A DNA stretch of 64,000 nucleotides from Gibbula magus (GCA_936450465.1 OW388296.1:55790431-55854430), one strand, 5' to 3'; positions 48,282-58,936 are shown, numbered from the stretch's first letter. Numbers and translations are program-made. Notes: a model not told the origin generated them from the sequence alone.

Positions 48282-48365
48282 TTCAACGACATGATGTTAA
48301 TCTGCAGTGAACCCCTACTTGGTACATTCCGTGTTCGTGCTCAGCTGGATGTTGACGGAATGCAG
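48282..48365 (+). CDS. FGD-like exon 9: PH1
   Basis: 84 bp, 28 codons, phase 0 both ends. It encodes PH1 strands FNDMMLICSEP and TFRVRAQLDVDGMQ; FND-x-L-x-C and RARIDVDGM are FGD-family hallmarks. Acceptor TTTGTTACAG, donor ATGCAG|GTACTT. Confidence 0.94.
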
Positions 48366-48947
48366 GTACTTGTTAATTATCATGATTATCTCAATTTCTT
48401 ATCAAAATTTAAGTTTCAATACATGTTTACTTGTACTGAATTAAGGGCAATGTATTGCAATACAGTACAATACGTTCCATGCTTGGTAGGCTCAAAAGTT
48501 TAATTGCAGTGCATATCCAGAGTGGTGTTGCAGGTTTTCTTCCTGAAACATAAATAGAAAATTGTTAAAAATCAACATCAAATATCAAATAATATCACTT
48601 AATAGAAGACCTGAGATAAAAATTTACATTTTCATATACATGTAAAAGACAATTTGATTATTGTGTTTTTATATATGATTTTGGAATTGACACAAACATT
48701 AAATGTTACAAATTCAATCAGATTAAATGAACAATTCTTCTAATGTTGATCACCAAATAGAAGACTGATAAAAAATGTACATGTGTATATCGCATAAAAG
48801 ATAAAACATTTTATTATTGTGCTTTGAAACATGATTTGAATGGAGAAAGGGATTGCCACTTACACAAGTAGTAATGCATGGAATTTCAACTATATTTAAT
48901 GAACATTTTACAAAGTTACTAAATATGATATTTATTTTTATTCACAG

Positions 48948-49030
48948 GTTAAAGATGGAGAAAACTTGAGCATTGCCAACACTTTCTGTGTGATGAGTCG
49001 TCAAAAAACTATAGAGCTCCTTGACCATGA
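48948..49030 (+). CDS. FGD-like exon 10: PH1
   Basis: 83 bp, 27 codons plus two bases. It encodes VKDGENLSIANTFCVMSRQK and TIELLDH of PH1. Acceptor TTTTTATTCACAG, donor GA|GTAAGT. Confidence 0.92.
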
Positions 49031-49376
49031 GTAAGTTCATGTTGAAATATCAAACTAACGTTTTTAGATAATATGTCTAAAGTTACTTGTAATTAGTTAC
49101 AATTGTTCTGAAATATTGCCAAATTTCTGAAGGCCATTAATAAAACTATGTAAAATTAGGAAACATTCATTCAGAAGAACAATATGGTAAATATTGGAAG
49201 TAAACCATTTTTGATTTTCATTCTCTTTTGGCACAAATTTGTAAAACTGATTTTCCTTGAATAAAGTACAGTTTTGTATTTTATAAGTCGATCATGTAAA
49301 AGCAGGAACGTTTAACTCGCAATGTTAATTAGTTTTAATCATCTAAAATAAACATTAATCCATTTCTTTTCAACAG

Positions 49377-49407
49377 GACTGTTGGAGATGGCCCTACATG
49401 GTTCAAT
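49377..49407 (+). CDS. FGD-like exon 11: 31-nt microexon in PH1
   Basis: Only 31 bp. The first base completes a Glu codon and ten codons follow (TVGDGPTWFN). It sits where vertebrate FGDs have the ...EEEKKDWVQAIN segment, so the Trp belongs to the conserved C-terminal PH helix. Acceptor TTTTCAACAG, donor TTCAAT|GTAAGT. Phase fits both neighbours, and skipping it would shift the frame (31 is not a multiple of 3). Confidence 0.88.
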
Positions 49408-49581
49408 GTAAGTATTTTCTAATTAATTTTCCCTTATTTGCATCAATTAATTAAGCTTGTGTCATTAGGTAGCTCTTATTAATTTCAAGGATAAATCTAA
49501 ATTAAAACTAATGTAATGTTTACTTTATTTTGTAAATGAGCCTCAAATTAATTGCTGGAGTTGAATATCATCATTTTCCAG

Positions 49582-49674
49582 GCAATTGAGAAAGCTGTTG
49601 ATGACTTCCAACATAAGAAGAAATCACGAGTGATCAAAAGCGAGGAAGCCCTGGAAACATACCAGGAAACAAAG
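49582..49674 (+). CDS. FGD-like exon 12: end of PH1 and linker
   Basis: 93 bp, 31 codons, phase 0. It encodes the rest of the PH1 helix (AIEKAVDDFQHKKK) and a charged linker (SEEALETYQETK) toward FYVE. Acceptor ATTTTCCAG, donor ACAAAG|GTACGT. Confidence 0.92.
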
Positions 49675-49752
49675 GTACGTTTTTAGAGAGGAGATATTGA
49701 CCAACACAAATACTATGTTTATCTGATTAAGTAAGGTAAAAGATTATTTTGA

Positions 49753-49800
49753 ATAATAATAATAAAGTGCATATTTATCTAGCGCATATATCCACACTCG
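49753..49800 (-). mobile_element. SINE tail fragment
   Basis: ATAATAATAATAAAGTGCAT followed by ATTTATCTAGCGCATATATC resembles the reversed 3' tail of the SINE at 7431. It is cut off by the MITE starting at 49804. Confidence 0.45.
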
Positions 49801-49803
49801 TAA

Positions 49804-50156
49804 ACATGCAGTAGCACGTTTTTGCAATTTTTATTTTTTCAAATTTCCCATTTATAATGATAGTTAAAGTCATTTAAATTTACTTTAGAGGGTAAAACAT
49901 CTTATTACACAAACCAATTATCCGTAGTGGTAACAACAGTGTTGGGTATAAAGCAAAAATTGCATGGCAGCCATTTTATTGTGAACACATTTTATTATTT
50001 CGAATGACAAAAACTATTTCCTGGCTTTACGGAACCATGTACACTCATTTTTTAACTTGATTTTTCAAAGAGAAAAGGATGTTTTACTATTGGTGACATT
50101 ATTTTCCAAATACATTTCATCGACTTATTTGAGCGAAGAAACGTGCTACTGCCCGT
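49804..50156. mobile_element. TTAA-type MITE, family 1 copy C, inverted, in intron 12
   Basis: Reverse-complement copy of the 3844 element (353 versus 352 bp), ending in CGTGCTACTGCCCG then TTTAA; the left flank is GTAA. It interrupts or abuts a SINE 3' tail at 49753-49800. It sits between exons 49582-49674 and 50430-50558. Confidence 0.85.
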
Positions 50157-50429
50157 TTAAGGCAGTATTTGCATGAATGGTTAAGAATGGCTAAGAGTTA
50201 TTTTATTGAACTTTTCTTCCTAACTAGTTAAAATGAGTGTCCTTATGTTTACAATAATGTAACAAAAATGTAAGGTATTCCACAAGTAGCCCAAGTACAT
50301 CATATGATGAATATGAATATGTTTACCATTGAAGGCATTCAAAATACAAAATAAAAATGAAATAAATAAAAATTTTAAAAAAATATAAACAAATTAAAAA
50401 ATTGATACTGATTATTATTTATATTTAAG

Positions 50430-50558
50430 GTTCCTGACAATGACCTAGGCAAGCGAGCTCCGCGGTGGATCCCTGACGATGCCGCCACCATGTGTATGAG
50501 ATGCCAGGCAGGGTTCTCTCCCTTTAGGAGGAGGCACCACTGTAGAGCATGTGGATGG
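50430..50558 (+). CDS. FGD-like exon 13: FYVE zinc finger, first half
   Basis: 129 bp, 43 codons, phase 0. It encodes the FYVE opening WIPDD (W-x2-D motif), the first Cys pair (CMRC) and the basic [10 protein letters not shown] motif that holds phosphatidylinositol-3-phosphate, ending at CGW. Acceptor TATATTTAAG, with a purine-interrupted tract but good context, donor GGATGG|GTGAGT. Confidence 0.96.
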
Positions 50559-51069
50559 GTGAGTTGCTGTGTTCTTCACTCTTCAGTGGAACCAATTATT
50601 TTCTTTTTTGAAACAATATGGCTCTCAATGTAGATTAAAGTACATGTTATTGTATTATGATTAAGTTTATGAAAAATAATACACCTTTCAGCATTTTTTG
50701 TTTTAATTAGATTTGACAAATTAATTTTCCTATAACACTATCCTTATGTAACCTTCAATAGAAGTAGTCAACTTTTTAATTGCAAAGAATGTGTTTATTC
50801 TTCATTTTAACAACTTCCTTACCATTAAGAAAACAAGAGTGTGAGTAAAAAGGAATTCTTACTGTTTAAATGATATAATCAACTTAGCTAGGTTAACCTG
50901 ATACTCAACAAGAAAGTTATAAGGAACACCAATATCTAAGTATCATATTAATCATAATATGAATGCACAAAAACTTCAAGTATTAAAATTGAAATTTTGA
51001 CTTTTTGTCAAGTAAGTAAACAAAATAAAGTTTTTAAAAATATTCATAAAAATGAACTTCATTTTGCAG

Positions 51070-51237
51070 GTAATCTGTAGCAAATGCTGTCGGAAGGCTC
51101 CATTGGCCTACATGCAGAACAAGCTGGAGCGTGTCTGTGACAAATGCTACGGAATCATCGTCCAATCAAAGACAGGCATCGCGTCATCCCCGGAAAGTGA
51201 TGAGGGAACAACCAAAAAGAAGAAGGGAGTTTTACAG
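51070..51237 (+). CDS. FGD-like exon 14: FYVE zinc finger, second half
   Basis: 168 bp, 56 codons, phase 0. It supplies Cys pairs three and four (VICSKC and RVCDKC), including the RVC motif, then a Ser/Lys-rich linker (SSPESDEGTTKKKKG). Ligand spacing with the previous exon is C-x2-C-x12-C-x2-C-x4-C-x2-C-x16-C-x2-C, which is canonical. Acceptor TTCATTTTGCAG. The donor TTACAG|GTTAGG is weaker than the others in the gene. Confidence 0.95.
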
Positions 51238-52120
51238 GTTAGGATTCTTCAGGAAGCTGTGACATAAGATAATTTGTCACGTTTTGTGTGATGAGTGTTT
51301 TTCTATCATTTTCATTTGATTTTGTGTACATCATCATCATTTTCAGAAATCATCAGTTTGCCATGACATCAGTTCTTGTTATTGTTTGTGTATCTTTTTG
51401 TTTCATTTTATTTTCATTTTGTGATGTACGTCATTGGCTTGCTACAAATTTTAACATTGATTATTATGAATAATCTACACTCAACCGCACAATAATTACA
51501 ACACCACACTTTCAACAGTGTACAAACAGAAATACTGCTGCCGGAGAGAGTTGATTTTTAATTCTATTTATAGTGACATGTTAAGAGGTACCTGCAATTT
51601 CATACATGAGAGTATAACACTTCTATGTTTATGTCTGTTCAAGTACACCTGGGGTGTTAAAATCGCTTTTTCAAAATATTTTTTGTGTTCAGAATGTTTG
51701 GGATATAACTTAAAAATTCCAAAAATGTAGAAATTTAATTAATAAAAGATGTTGTCAACATATATAACCTGCTTCGGCTTAAATATGTTGATGCATATTT
51801 ACTGTAGAATGTCGTAAAACAAGCTAAGCAAGCCATTTTTGACTCTCCCATTTCGTCTAGTTAAGGAGATACGAAAACGACTATTTTTAAACGTTTGTTT
51901 CTCGAAATATGAACAAAAACTGTTTTGAAATTCATAATTTCAAAGTTCGTTCTGTTGGCTTCTGAAGATATTATACATCTCTGTTTCAGTCGTGTTTATC
52001 ACTCTTGGATTGAATTATCTTGTATTTTGTATGGTGACGTTTCTTTTGAGGTTGAGTGTATGTTTATATATTTAAAATTTTGTGTTAGTTTTGCATTGTT
52101 TTGTGGCGTTATCATTGTTA

Positions 52121-52290
52121 TCAGACATCATCAACTTCTTATGACATCATAATTTTTGTTGTGACATCATCCGTTTTGTTGTGACATCATCATTCCTGTT
52201 GTGACTTCATACGTTTTGTTGTAACATCATCATTCCTGTTGTGACATCATCATTTCTGTTGTGACATCATCATTTGTGTTGTGATTTTAT
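52121..52290 (+). repeat. 20-bp minisatellite (GTGACATCATCATTYCTGTT)
   Basis: About eight copies at exact 20-bp spacing, with substitutions (ATGACATCATAATTTTTGTT, GTGACATCATCCGTTTTGTT). In the FYVE-PH2 intron. Confidence 0.9.
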
Positions 52291-52916
52291 TGTTTATGTT
52301 AACATTGTTTGTGTATATATATTTTAAATATACAAATTTATGTTGTTAAAGTTAGTTGCTACCTCATCGAAATTTTCGTTCTTGCCTCATCACTCCTTTC
52401 CAAGAATTGTTTGCAATATTCATGCAGTATTAAATTTCTACTGTTGTTTTTTTTATACTATCTGGCTATGACCCCCCTTTTATTTATGAGAGTAGAAAAG
52501 AGAGTTATATTTTCCCAGACTTTTCCCAGTGCACTGAATCTCACATTGCTTCCCTTGCCTATTGTGATTACACAACGCTTTGACCATGGGACTTTTTGTT
52601 GTCAAATAGTATAACTTTTTACACTGCTTTCATTTCATGGTATAATTATTCTAAACTATTATTAGAAAGGGTCATCTTTGTTTCATCACTATTTGAAATT
52701 AAATTTGTAAAAGGAGGTTGCATGTAAGAAGCTAAATTTGACATTTGTCACATTATTACTTCAAAAAGCCTTGCTCAGCCATTTTGATGTTTGCACATTT
52801 ATCGCTGTATTAGTAAGCTTGAAAAATGTATTTTGTCAATTTACTTGGTAAATTAAACATGGCCTCAGCTCTACAGTTTTACTTTACTGTTCTTTCATAA
52901 ACAGTATTTCATATTT

Positions 52917-53201
52917 CCGTACTCTCTCTCGGATATAAGACCACATTGAGCCTAAGACCAGCCCCATGAACTTTGCGCAGGGTTGTACTGGTTGGGTTTA
53001 TTTTCAGGTTATAGCCCAAACCCAAATTTGACAGATGTTCAATGGTCATGCATTACATAAATCTATAATATTATTTTAAGTTAAGTGTCAAAAACCTACA
53101 TAAAACCTATTGTGACTGTCTGACGGTCTCCGGTATGAATTTTTATCTGAGTTGGGGTCTCTCCCACCTGGCCCACTGGTCTTATACCTGAGATAATGCG
53201 G
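52917..53201. mobile_element. Small TA-type MITE related to the 42.9-kb element
   Basis: Inverted ends: CCGTACTCTCTCTCGGATAT followed by AAGACCA, versus CCGCATTATCTCAGGTATAA followed by GACCA in reverse complement. They resemble CCGTATATTACCGGGTATAA of the 42943 element. TA follows the right end; the left flank is TT. Length 285 bp, noncoding, in the FYVE-PH2 intron. Confidence 0.55.
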
Positions 53202-54009
53202 TACCTTTTATAACTTCGAAACCACCAACTCATTTCTGATTCTATTAATAGCATGAATGTATATATCTGTGTTTGTCTATGTATGTCTTTCACTGTGCTT
53301 TTGAATGATTGTTTGTTATTTTAACAATAAAATATGTTGTAGTTTTTCTGCTTTTTTGTGGTGGTTGTTTATAGTAGCTAGGAGCTTCAAACACGAATAC
53401 TGTAAATAATCTGCATGCATGCTAATGGTTGCCCTTCCCTCCTCATTACTTCTTGCCTTTTATCTACCTGAACCTTTCATATGCTTCACCTACCCAGTAT
53501 AAATTACATGCTTTTTCTATGAGAAAAGTCTCAAATAATAGGCACAATTATGTTTTCTCTTCCTAAACCTTTCATATGCTTCACCTACCAATAAATTATG
53601 TGTTTTTTCTGTAAGAAAAGTTATAGAATAGAGTACCTTTATGTAATTTCAGCCCAACCTGTATTCACATTGTCCCAAATCATTCCTCGCTGGCTAAAAA
53701 ACGTTTCATCATTGAATATACTGTGTTTCAAATATTTAAAAACATTTAAGTGGAAATATGTTTCAAAATTCGTATTTCAATCTGCTGAATTCATCTGATC
53801 TGATCTGATCCATCCAAAAGGTCCTATAAAATAAATTGGGGTCAAAACTTCCCAAATTTGTCTGCTCCCCATCAAGGTCCATGATAGAGATGAGAGATAC
53901 ACACAAAATACTGATGAAAGTCAGACCCATGCATTTTGAAACCTATACCTATATGGATGTTTTAAAATAATAAACATTGATAGCAGAATGATTTTGAATT
54001 ACATAACAT

Positions 54010-54355
54010 TTAGGAATGTTCAAAGGGGTGGGATGAGTGTGTACATCTGTGTTGGGGGAAGGGGGGTGTCACTTACTGACAAAGGGGATTCACCCAGTTT
54101 TTTAAATATAAAATTTACATACAAAATTGTTCAAAGGTGGTGAACATTGCGAAAGACAGCTCAGATATTACCACCATTTAATGCATGATTAAACAACCAT
54201 ATAAATTTTAATTGAATTACATAGACAGATCCAGGAATTTTCAAGAGGGTGTTGGGAGGGGGGGAGGGTTGGGAGGAGGATTACTTATTGAAAAAGGAGG
54301 ATTCACCCAGGGTGTTTATAAAATTTACATGCAAAATTATTCAAAAGGGGGGGGT
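54010..54355 (+). repeat. Two copies of the GCAGATCCAG-family repeat, G-rich
   Basis: 54010-54135 and 54226-54355 share CACTTA(C/T)TGA...GGATTCACCCAG and AAAATTTACATRCAAAATT. The second contains a G-rich run (54245-54278) that could form a plus-strand G-quadruplex. Confidence 0.65.
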
Positions 54356-54356
54356 C

Positions 54357-55385
54357 AAACCCTCTGACATCTGCTACCCTTCCCCCTCCCACCAACAACC
54401 TTCTGACATCTGCTACCCTTCCCCCTCCCACCAACAACCCTCTGACATCTGCTACCCTTCCCCCTCCCACCAACAACCCTCTGTCATCTGATACCCTTCC
54501 CCCTCCCACCGACAACCCTCTGACATCTGCTACCCTTCCCCCTCCCACCAACAACCCTCTGACATCTGCTACCCTTCCCCCCTCCCACCAACAACCTTCT
54601 GACATCTGCTACCCTTCCCCCTCCCACCAACAACCCTCTGACATCTGCTACCCTTCCCCCTCCCACCAACAACCCTCTGACATCTGCTACCCTTCCCCCT
54701 CCAACAACAACCCTCTGACATCTGCTACCCTTCCCCCTCCCACCAACAACCCTCTGACATCTGCTACCCTTCCCCCTCCCACCAACAACCCTCTGACATC
54801 TGCTACCCTTCCCCCTCCAACAACAACCCTCTGACATCTGATACCCTTCCCCCTCCCACCAACAACCCTCTGACATCTGATACCCTTCCCCCTCCCACCA
54901 ACAACCCTCTGAAATCTGCTACCCTTCCCCCCTCCCAACAACAACCCTCTGAAATCTGCTACCCTTCCCCCTCCCACCAACAACCCTCTGAAATCTGCTA
55001 CCCTTCCCCCCTCCCACCAACAAGCCTCTGATATCTGCTACCCTTCCCCCCTCCCACCAACAACCCTCTGACATCTGCTACCCTTCCCCCCTCCCACCAA
55101 CAACCCTCTGACATCTGCTACCCTTCCCCCTCCCACCAACAACCCTCTGACATCTGCTACCCTTCCCCCTCCCACCAACAACCCTCTGACATCTGCTACC
55201 CTTCCCCCTCCAACAACAACCCTCTGACATCTGCTACCCTTCCCCCCTCCCACCAACAACCCTCTGACATCTGCTACCCTTCCCCCCTCCCACCAACAAC
55301 CCTCTGACATCTGCTACCCTTCCCCCCTCCCACCAACAACCCTCTGACATCTGCTACCCTTCCCCCTCCAACCAACAACCCTCTG
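54357..55385 (+). repeat. 39-bp C/T-rich minisatellite, about 26 copies
   Basis: Unit: CCCTCTGACATCTGCTACCC then TTCCCCCTCCCACCAACAA (39 bp; some copies 40 bp through an extra C), highly homogeneous. Variants include GAAATCTG and GATACCC copies and CCAACAACAA ends. The complementary strand has four G runs per unit. Long open frames on both strands (PSDICYPSPSHQQ; RVADVRGLLVGGG) are by-products of the 39-bp period. Confidence 0.97.
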
Positions 55386-56898
55386 GATATGTAACTGTAA
55401 CTCTCAGAGAAAAATTATTTGTTACAAACACTTGCTTTATGAACATGTATGCCATGCAGGAAACAGTTAGTCAACGAGGAAGTACTTACTTATAACTATT
55501 GTATTGTACTTGTAAACAGGGAAACAATGATTCATACTGTGAGAGGTATTGTACTAAGAGGCAACAGATTATATTCAGCCAATCAGACTATCCATAACAA
55601 GGAAATGAAAACTGGATTTATACATGTAAATATTTAGATTTGTTTGTTGACATATCAAAAATAGAAATTGTGTTGATTTAGAGTTTATGGTATTTAGAGG
55701 AAAGAGATTTTTTAAACCAATGAGAATTAACTACAATCATGTTTATCATCTTTTAAGAGTTATTTGCTTTAAAAAAAATAATTATGAAATGTCAATATTT
55801 TTGCTTTGGCAGTTGACTCTCATACTATAAATATGAAAAGTTTGTACCCTTCTAAATACATGGATATGTAAAATATAGTTAATTTGGAATTTACAAATCT
55901 TACATCTTTAAGTGAAAAATATCTATCATGCAGGACAGTGTTGTTATAGTGAGCATGATTTTTACATTATCATCTATCGGAAGACAACATTGCTGTCAGT
56001 TTTGTCATGTACTTACTATATCAATTCCATTTGCTTTTCTACACTGTGTTTGCCTGCATTAATTGATGGCTTATACAGCAACCCCTGTACACACAGCGTA
56101 GTAGAGGTACCATCAACAAAACTGCAAAGAACCACCCCAATTTTCAATATTGATGTTGATCTAAAATAGTAATGATCCATATAAAACATGAATATTGAGT
56201 ATTTGGGTGATCTTAAATTGTTTGGAAGACACTAGGCATCGCAGGGATGATTCCATAATGAAAAGGAAAATAGTCATCACAAATGCAACATTTAATTTTA
56301 TACACAGTATTTATTGATCTTATTGATAAAAATGCCTCGTGGAAGGGCTTCTAAGTACATGTACCTACATGTTACTGCAGACCACTTCTTTCATGCTCTA
56401 AATTTTCACCGGTGACAAAATGTCTTTGACCAAAGTTTCCCTGGGGAATGTTTGGCCTGGGAAAAACTTTGTGAATTTGTGTTAGTGTTTTGTTACACTG
56501 GTAAAAACTTGCTGATTCAGATCAAACCTAATTCATTCCACAAATACCTCTGAAAAAGGGCCTAGCATTTCAAAGCTCACTTATTGCTTACTTAGTCATC
56601 TTAGCACTAGGAGAACTTAACAAATCTAACAAGATTATTCAGCATTGATGGTACAGTTAACCCTTCCTCAAATCATTACCTGGGGGTTAAAGGGGCACAT
56701 TTACTTATTGAATTAAAGAAATCTCTAAAGATGGAAACGAAATTGCAAAACGAATGTTAAGTTATGGTTTGGTTAAGCAACCAAAATGAGGTGCAACAAC
56801 TGCACTCCTCTGTTAGTTGTTAACAATACTATAAGGTTAATGATGAACACAGAAAGCTATGAGTCACGTCAGTAACCATTCAATGTTTCTGTGTTCAG

Positions 56899-57027
56899 GT
56901 GAAGGCAAGTGACCAGTCGGTGATAGCAGGGTATCTCTACATGAGCTCGGACAAGGGCCGGACGTGGACCAAGCGTTGGTTTGCCGTCCACGATGATTTC
57001 GTCATGTACTCCTTCAAGGCACATCAT
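56899..57027 (+). CDS. FGD-like exon 15: PH2, first half
   Basis: 129 bp, 43 codons, phase 0. It encodes the PH2 start VIAGYLYMSSDKGRTWTKRW then FAVHDDFVMYSFKAHH. The W-x2-RWF motif is typical for the second PH domain of FGDs. Acceptor TTTCTGTGTTCAG, donor CATCAT|GTGAGT. It is separated from FYVE by a 5.7-kb intron containing two minisatellites. Confidence 0.93.
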
Positions 57028-57588
57028 GTGAGTAAATCAATTTTCAGAACTGATTGTAACTACATGTTATTCTCCCAAAGGTGTTGATCAGATTAATACA
57101 GTAGAGAGAGAATAAAATCTGTTATTTGGATTCAAGAAGTGAATGTAACATACTTTCAATATCAATATTTGTGAGACATGTGCCAATCTTGGAACGTATG
57201 GCTTTAACGTATGGAGTCAAAAAGTGAATGTAACATAATTATTAATATCGGTAGAAATATTATTCAAAGGTGTACTGTGTTATGTTCTTAATTTGGCAGG
57301 ACAAACGTCTCAATTACTACAGAAGAAATGGGGTCTGCTAAAACATGTGCTAGACTGTTATTAACTCATACAGTGAAGAGTGAACAAGGGGACGTAACTC
57401 TCATAATAAGTTCTCAGTCTGACACAGCAGTAGAGCGCATGGCCTTATACTAATGTCAATACACTACATACTTTATGGATGATCACTTACTTTTCTACCG
57501 GTACATGCTTGATAGCGACTATATTAGGGAGGATATGTTTATTAAGCCTATTACGACATATTTGTTTACATTATACAATTTGTTGCAG

Positions 57589-57743
57589 GATGTGTCGGCC
57601 CTGACCTCGATGCCACTGCCGGGCTACAACGTGGAGGTCGTGGCAGCAGGAGGTGCAGTAGAGAGACCAAACACATTCAAAGTGCACCATAAAAACAAGA
57701 AGATATACTTCTTCCAAACCGATCATGAAAAGCACTTGCGAAA
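57589..57743 (+). CDS. FGD-like exon 16: PH2, second half
   Basis: 155 bp, 51 codons plus two bases. It encodes DVSALTSMPLPGYNVEVVA, then RPNTFKVHHKNKKIYFFQ and the start of the last PH helix (DHEKHLRK). Acceptor CAATTTGTTGCAG, donor CGAAA|GTAAGT. Six further copies of AAAGTAAG(T/C) follow within 180 bp in the intron, so the genuine donor is the first of an array. Confidence 0.93.
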
Positions 57744-57922
57744 GTAAGTAAATTTAAAATTTATATTTGTGATTGTTTCAATTTCTAAAGTAAGTGTTTA
57801 CGTGTTCTATTTTAAAGTAAGTGAATAACTGTTCTAATCTAAAGTAAGTGTTCTATTTTAAAGTAAGTGTGTAAATGTTCTATTCTAAAGTAAGCGTTGA
57901 AGTGTACTATTCTAAAGTAAGT
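57741..57922 (+). repeat. 27-bp repeat carrying copies of the exon 16 donor
   Basis: AAAGTAAGT at 57741 (genuine donor), then 57787, 57814, 57841, 57860, 57887 (AAAGTAAGC) and 57914, mostly 27 bp apart, within units such as GTTCTATTCTAAAGTAAGTG. All are potential 5' splice sites. Confidence 0.85.
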
Positions 57923-58321
57923 GTATGAGCAGAGCTTTTAAGTTCCATGTGACTTTGATATTAATATTACGAATTTCTAAATTGAATCTGAGATAGAAGG
58001 TACACAGAAATTGTACAGATTTGAAATTGTCATAAATTACAATTAGTGGGGTACTCTTAATGACAAAGTGTCATACATCATCCTGTTGCTCACCGAATGA
58101 GATCGTCTCCACCCCTATGCTAGTACACCGTGATGTAGTAGTAAGCAAAGCATCCAGATAAATCTAATAAATAATACATACTTGCTACGGAAGAGAAGTA
58201 AAGGGTTAGTTTTATTTATTTACCATTTATCTCAAGGGCATGAACTCAATCGTTCATCCTAAGAAATAACTATTCATGAATTAATTTAATTACTCGTAAT
58301 AAATATTTTATAATTTTTCAG

Positions 58322-58616
58322 ATGGATTGGAGTATTGGAGAAAATGGTTAGACTGGAACTGCCTGATGAATCTCAACGTTTGTCTTCCCAATCGAGTGTC
58401 AGTAACGTCAGTAGCAACAGCGGTAGTGGTGACATGTCAGAGGGCAATACCTGTGCAAGTGACGTCAGTTCGACAAATAGTCATCCAAGTGACTCAAGCA
58501 AGAGCAGTGATGAACCGTGTTTACGTGACACTGACAGCGGGTTTTCAAATAGTAATGAAAACTGCAGTGCAAATAACGCAGACAATCCGGAGAACTCAAA
58601 GGAAAGTCAATCATGA
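58322..58616 (+). CDS. FGD-like last coding exon: PH2 helix and Ser-rich tail
   Basis: 295 bp to the TGA at 58614-58616. The first base completes a Lys codon; WIGVLEKMVRLELPDE ends the PH2 C-terminal helix (conserved Trp present). About 80 residues rich in Ser, Asn and Asp follow, low complexity and probably disordered. Acceptor ATAATTTTTCAG. The repeated GTGACGTCAGT-like triplets inside it are coding (SDVSS, SNVSS). Confidence 0.93.
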
Positions 58617-58617
58617 C

Positions 58618-58684
58618 AAAGGGAGACAATCCTATCCAAGGGAGATAATCTATAAAGGGAGATAATCATTCAAGGGAGGCAGTC
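58618..58684 (+). repeat. AAGGGAGATAATC short tandem motif, four copies
   Basis: Immediately after the TGA stop, the motif AAGGGAGAYAATC recurs at about 17-bp spacing (AAGGGAGACAATC, AAGGGAGATAATC twice, AAGGGAGGCAGTC). A related GGGAGACAACTC lies at 62517. Such AAGGGAGATAAC motifs are common in molluscan genomes (recollection, not searched). Confidence 0.7.
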
Positions 58685-58936
58685 TTCTAAAGACAAAGTG
58701 ATTTCTGGAAATGGAAGTTTCTTATACCTCTTTTGAATGAGAATATTAAGTGCTATGCTTTTGTTAGACAATGTTATGCACTTATATTGTTATTCTGTGA
58801 AGTCTTGACAGTTTCTGAATGTTGTACAATATAATTATGAATGAACTCAGTGCTATATGTCGTCATAATTCAATCATCAGGTTAAAGCGACAACAGTATT
58901 ATCCTTGATTCCCTTAAAACCACATCACCTTCTTAA

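Larger units (their letters stand above)
17885..58616 (+). other. FGD-family RhoGEF gene, 17 coding exons (5' end missing)
   Basis: Spliced gene for a FYVE, RhoGEF and PH domain protein, a guanine exchange factor expected to activate Cdc42-like GTPases at membranes and actin structures. The 17 exons join in frame (3,017 coding bases, about 1,004 codons). Counting from the first full codon: residues 1-360 low-complexity Ser/Lys/Asp-rich; DH about 374-566, with the catalytic-helix motif [20 protein letters not shown]1 about 590-690; FYVE about 726-795, with [15 protein letters not shown] and RVC motifs and eight Cys ligands; PH2 about 818-918; Ser/Asn-rich acidic tail. Domain order DH-PH-FYVE-PH is that of animal FGD1-FGD6. 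I cannot assign a paralogue, so no symbol is given. The initiator exon is not identified. Family call is very safe; completeness at the 5' end is not. Confidence 0.95.

Noticed and set aside
51288..52614. Hydrophobic ORFs after the FYVE exon
   Set aside because: T-rich intron sequence giving Phe/Leu/Ile-rich frames; no splice or domain support.
54303..55310. Several minus-strand ORFs of Gly/Arg/Val-rich repeats (RVADVRGLLVGGG) and a plus-strand PSDICYPSPSHQQ frame
   Set aside because: By-products of the 39-bp satellite; frame switches follow the one-base C insertions, and there is no start context or splice support.
58327..58665. 112-codon ORF in another frame over the last exon
   Set aside because: Alternative frame of the PH2 tail exon; the real frame continues the PH2 helix and starts in phase with exon 16.
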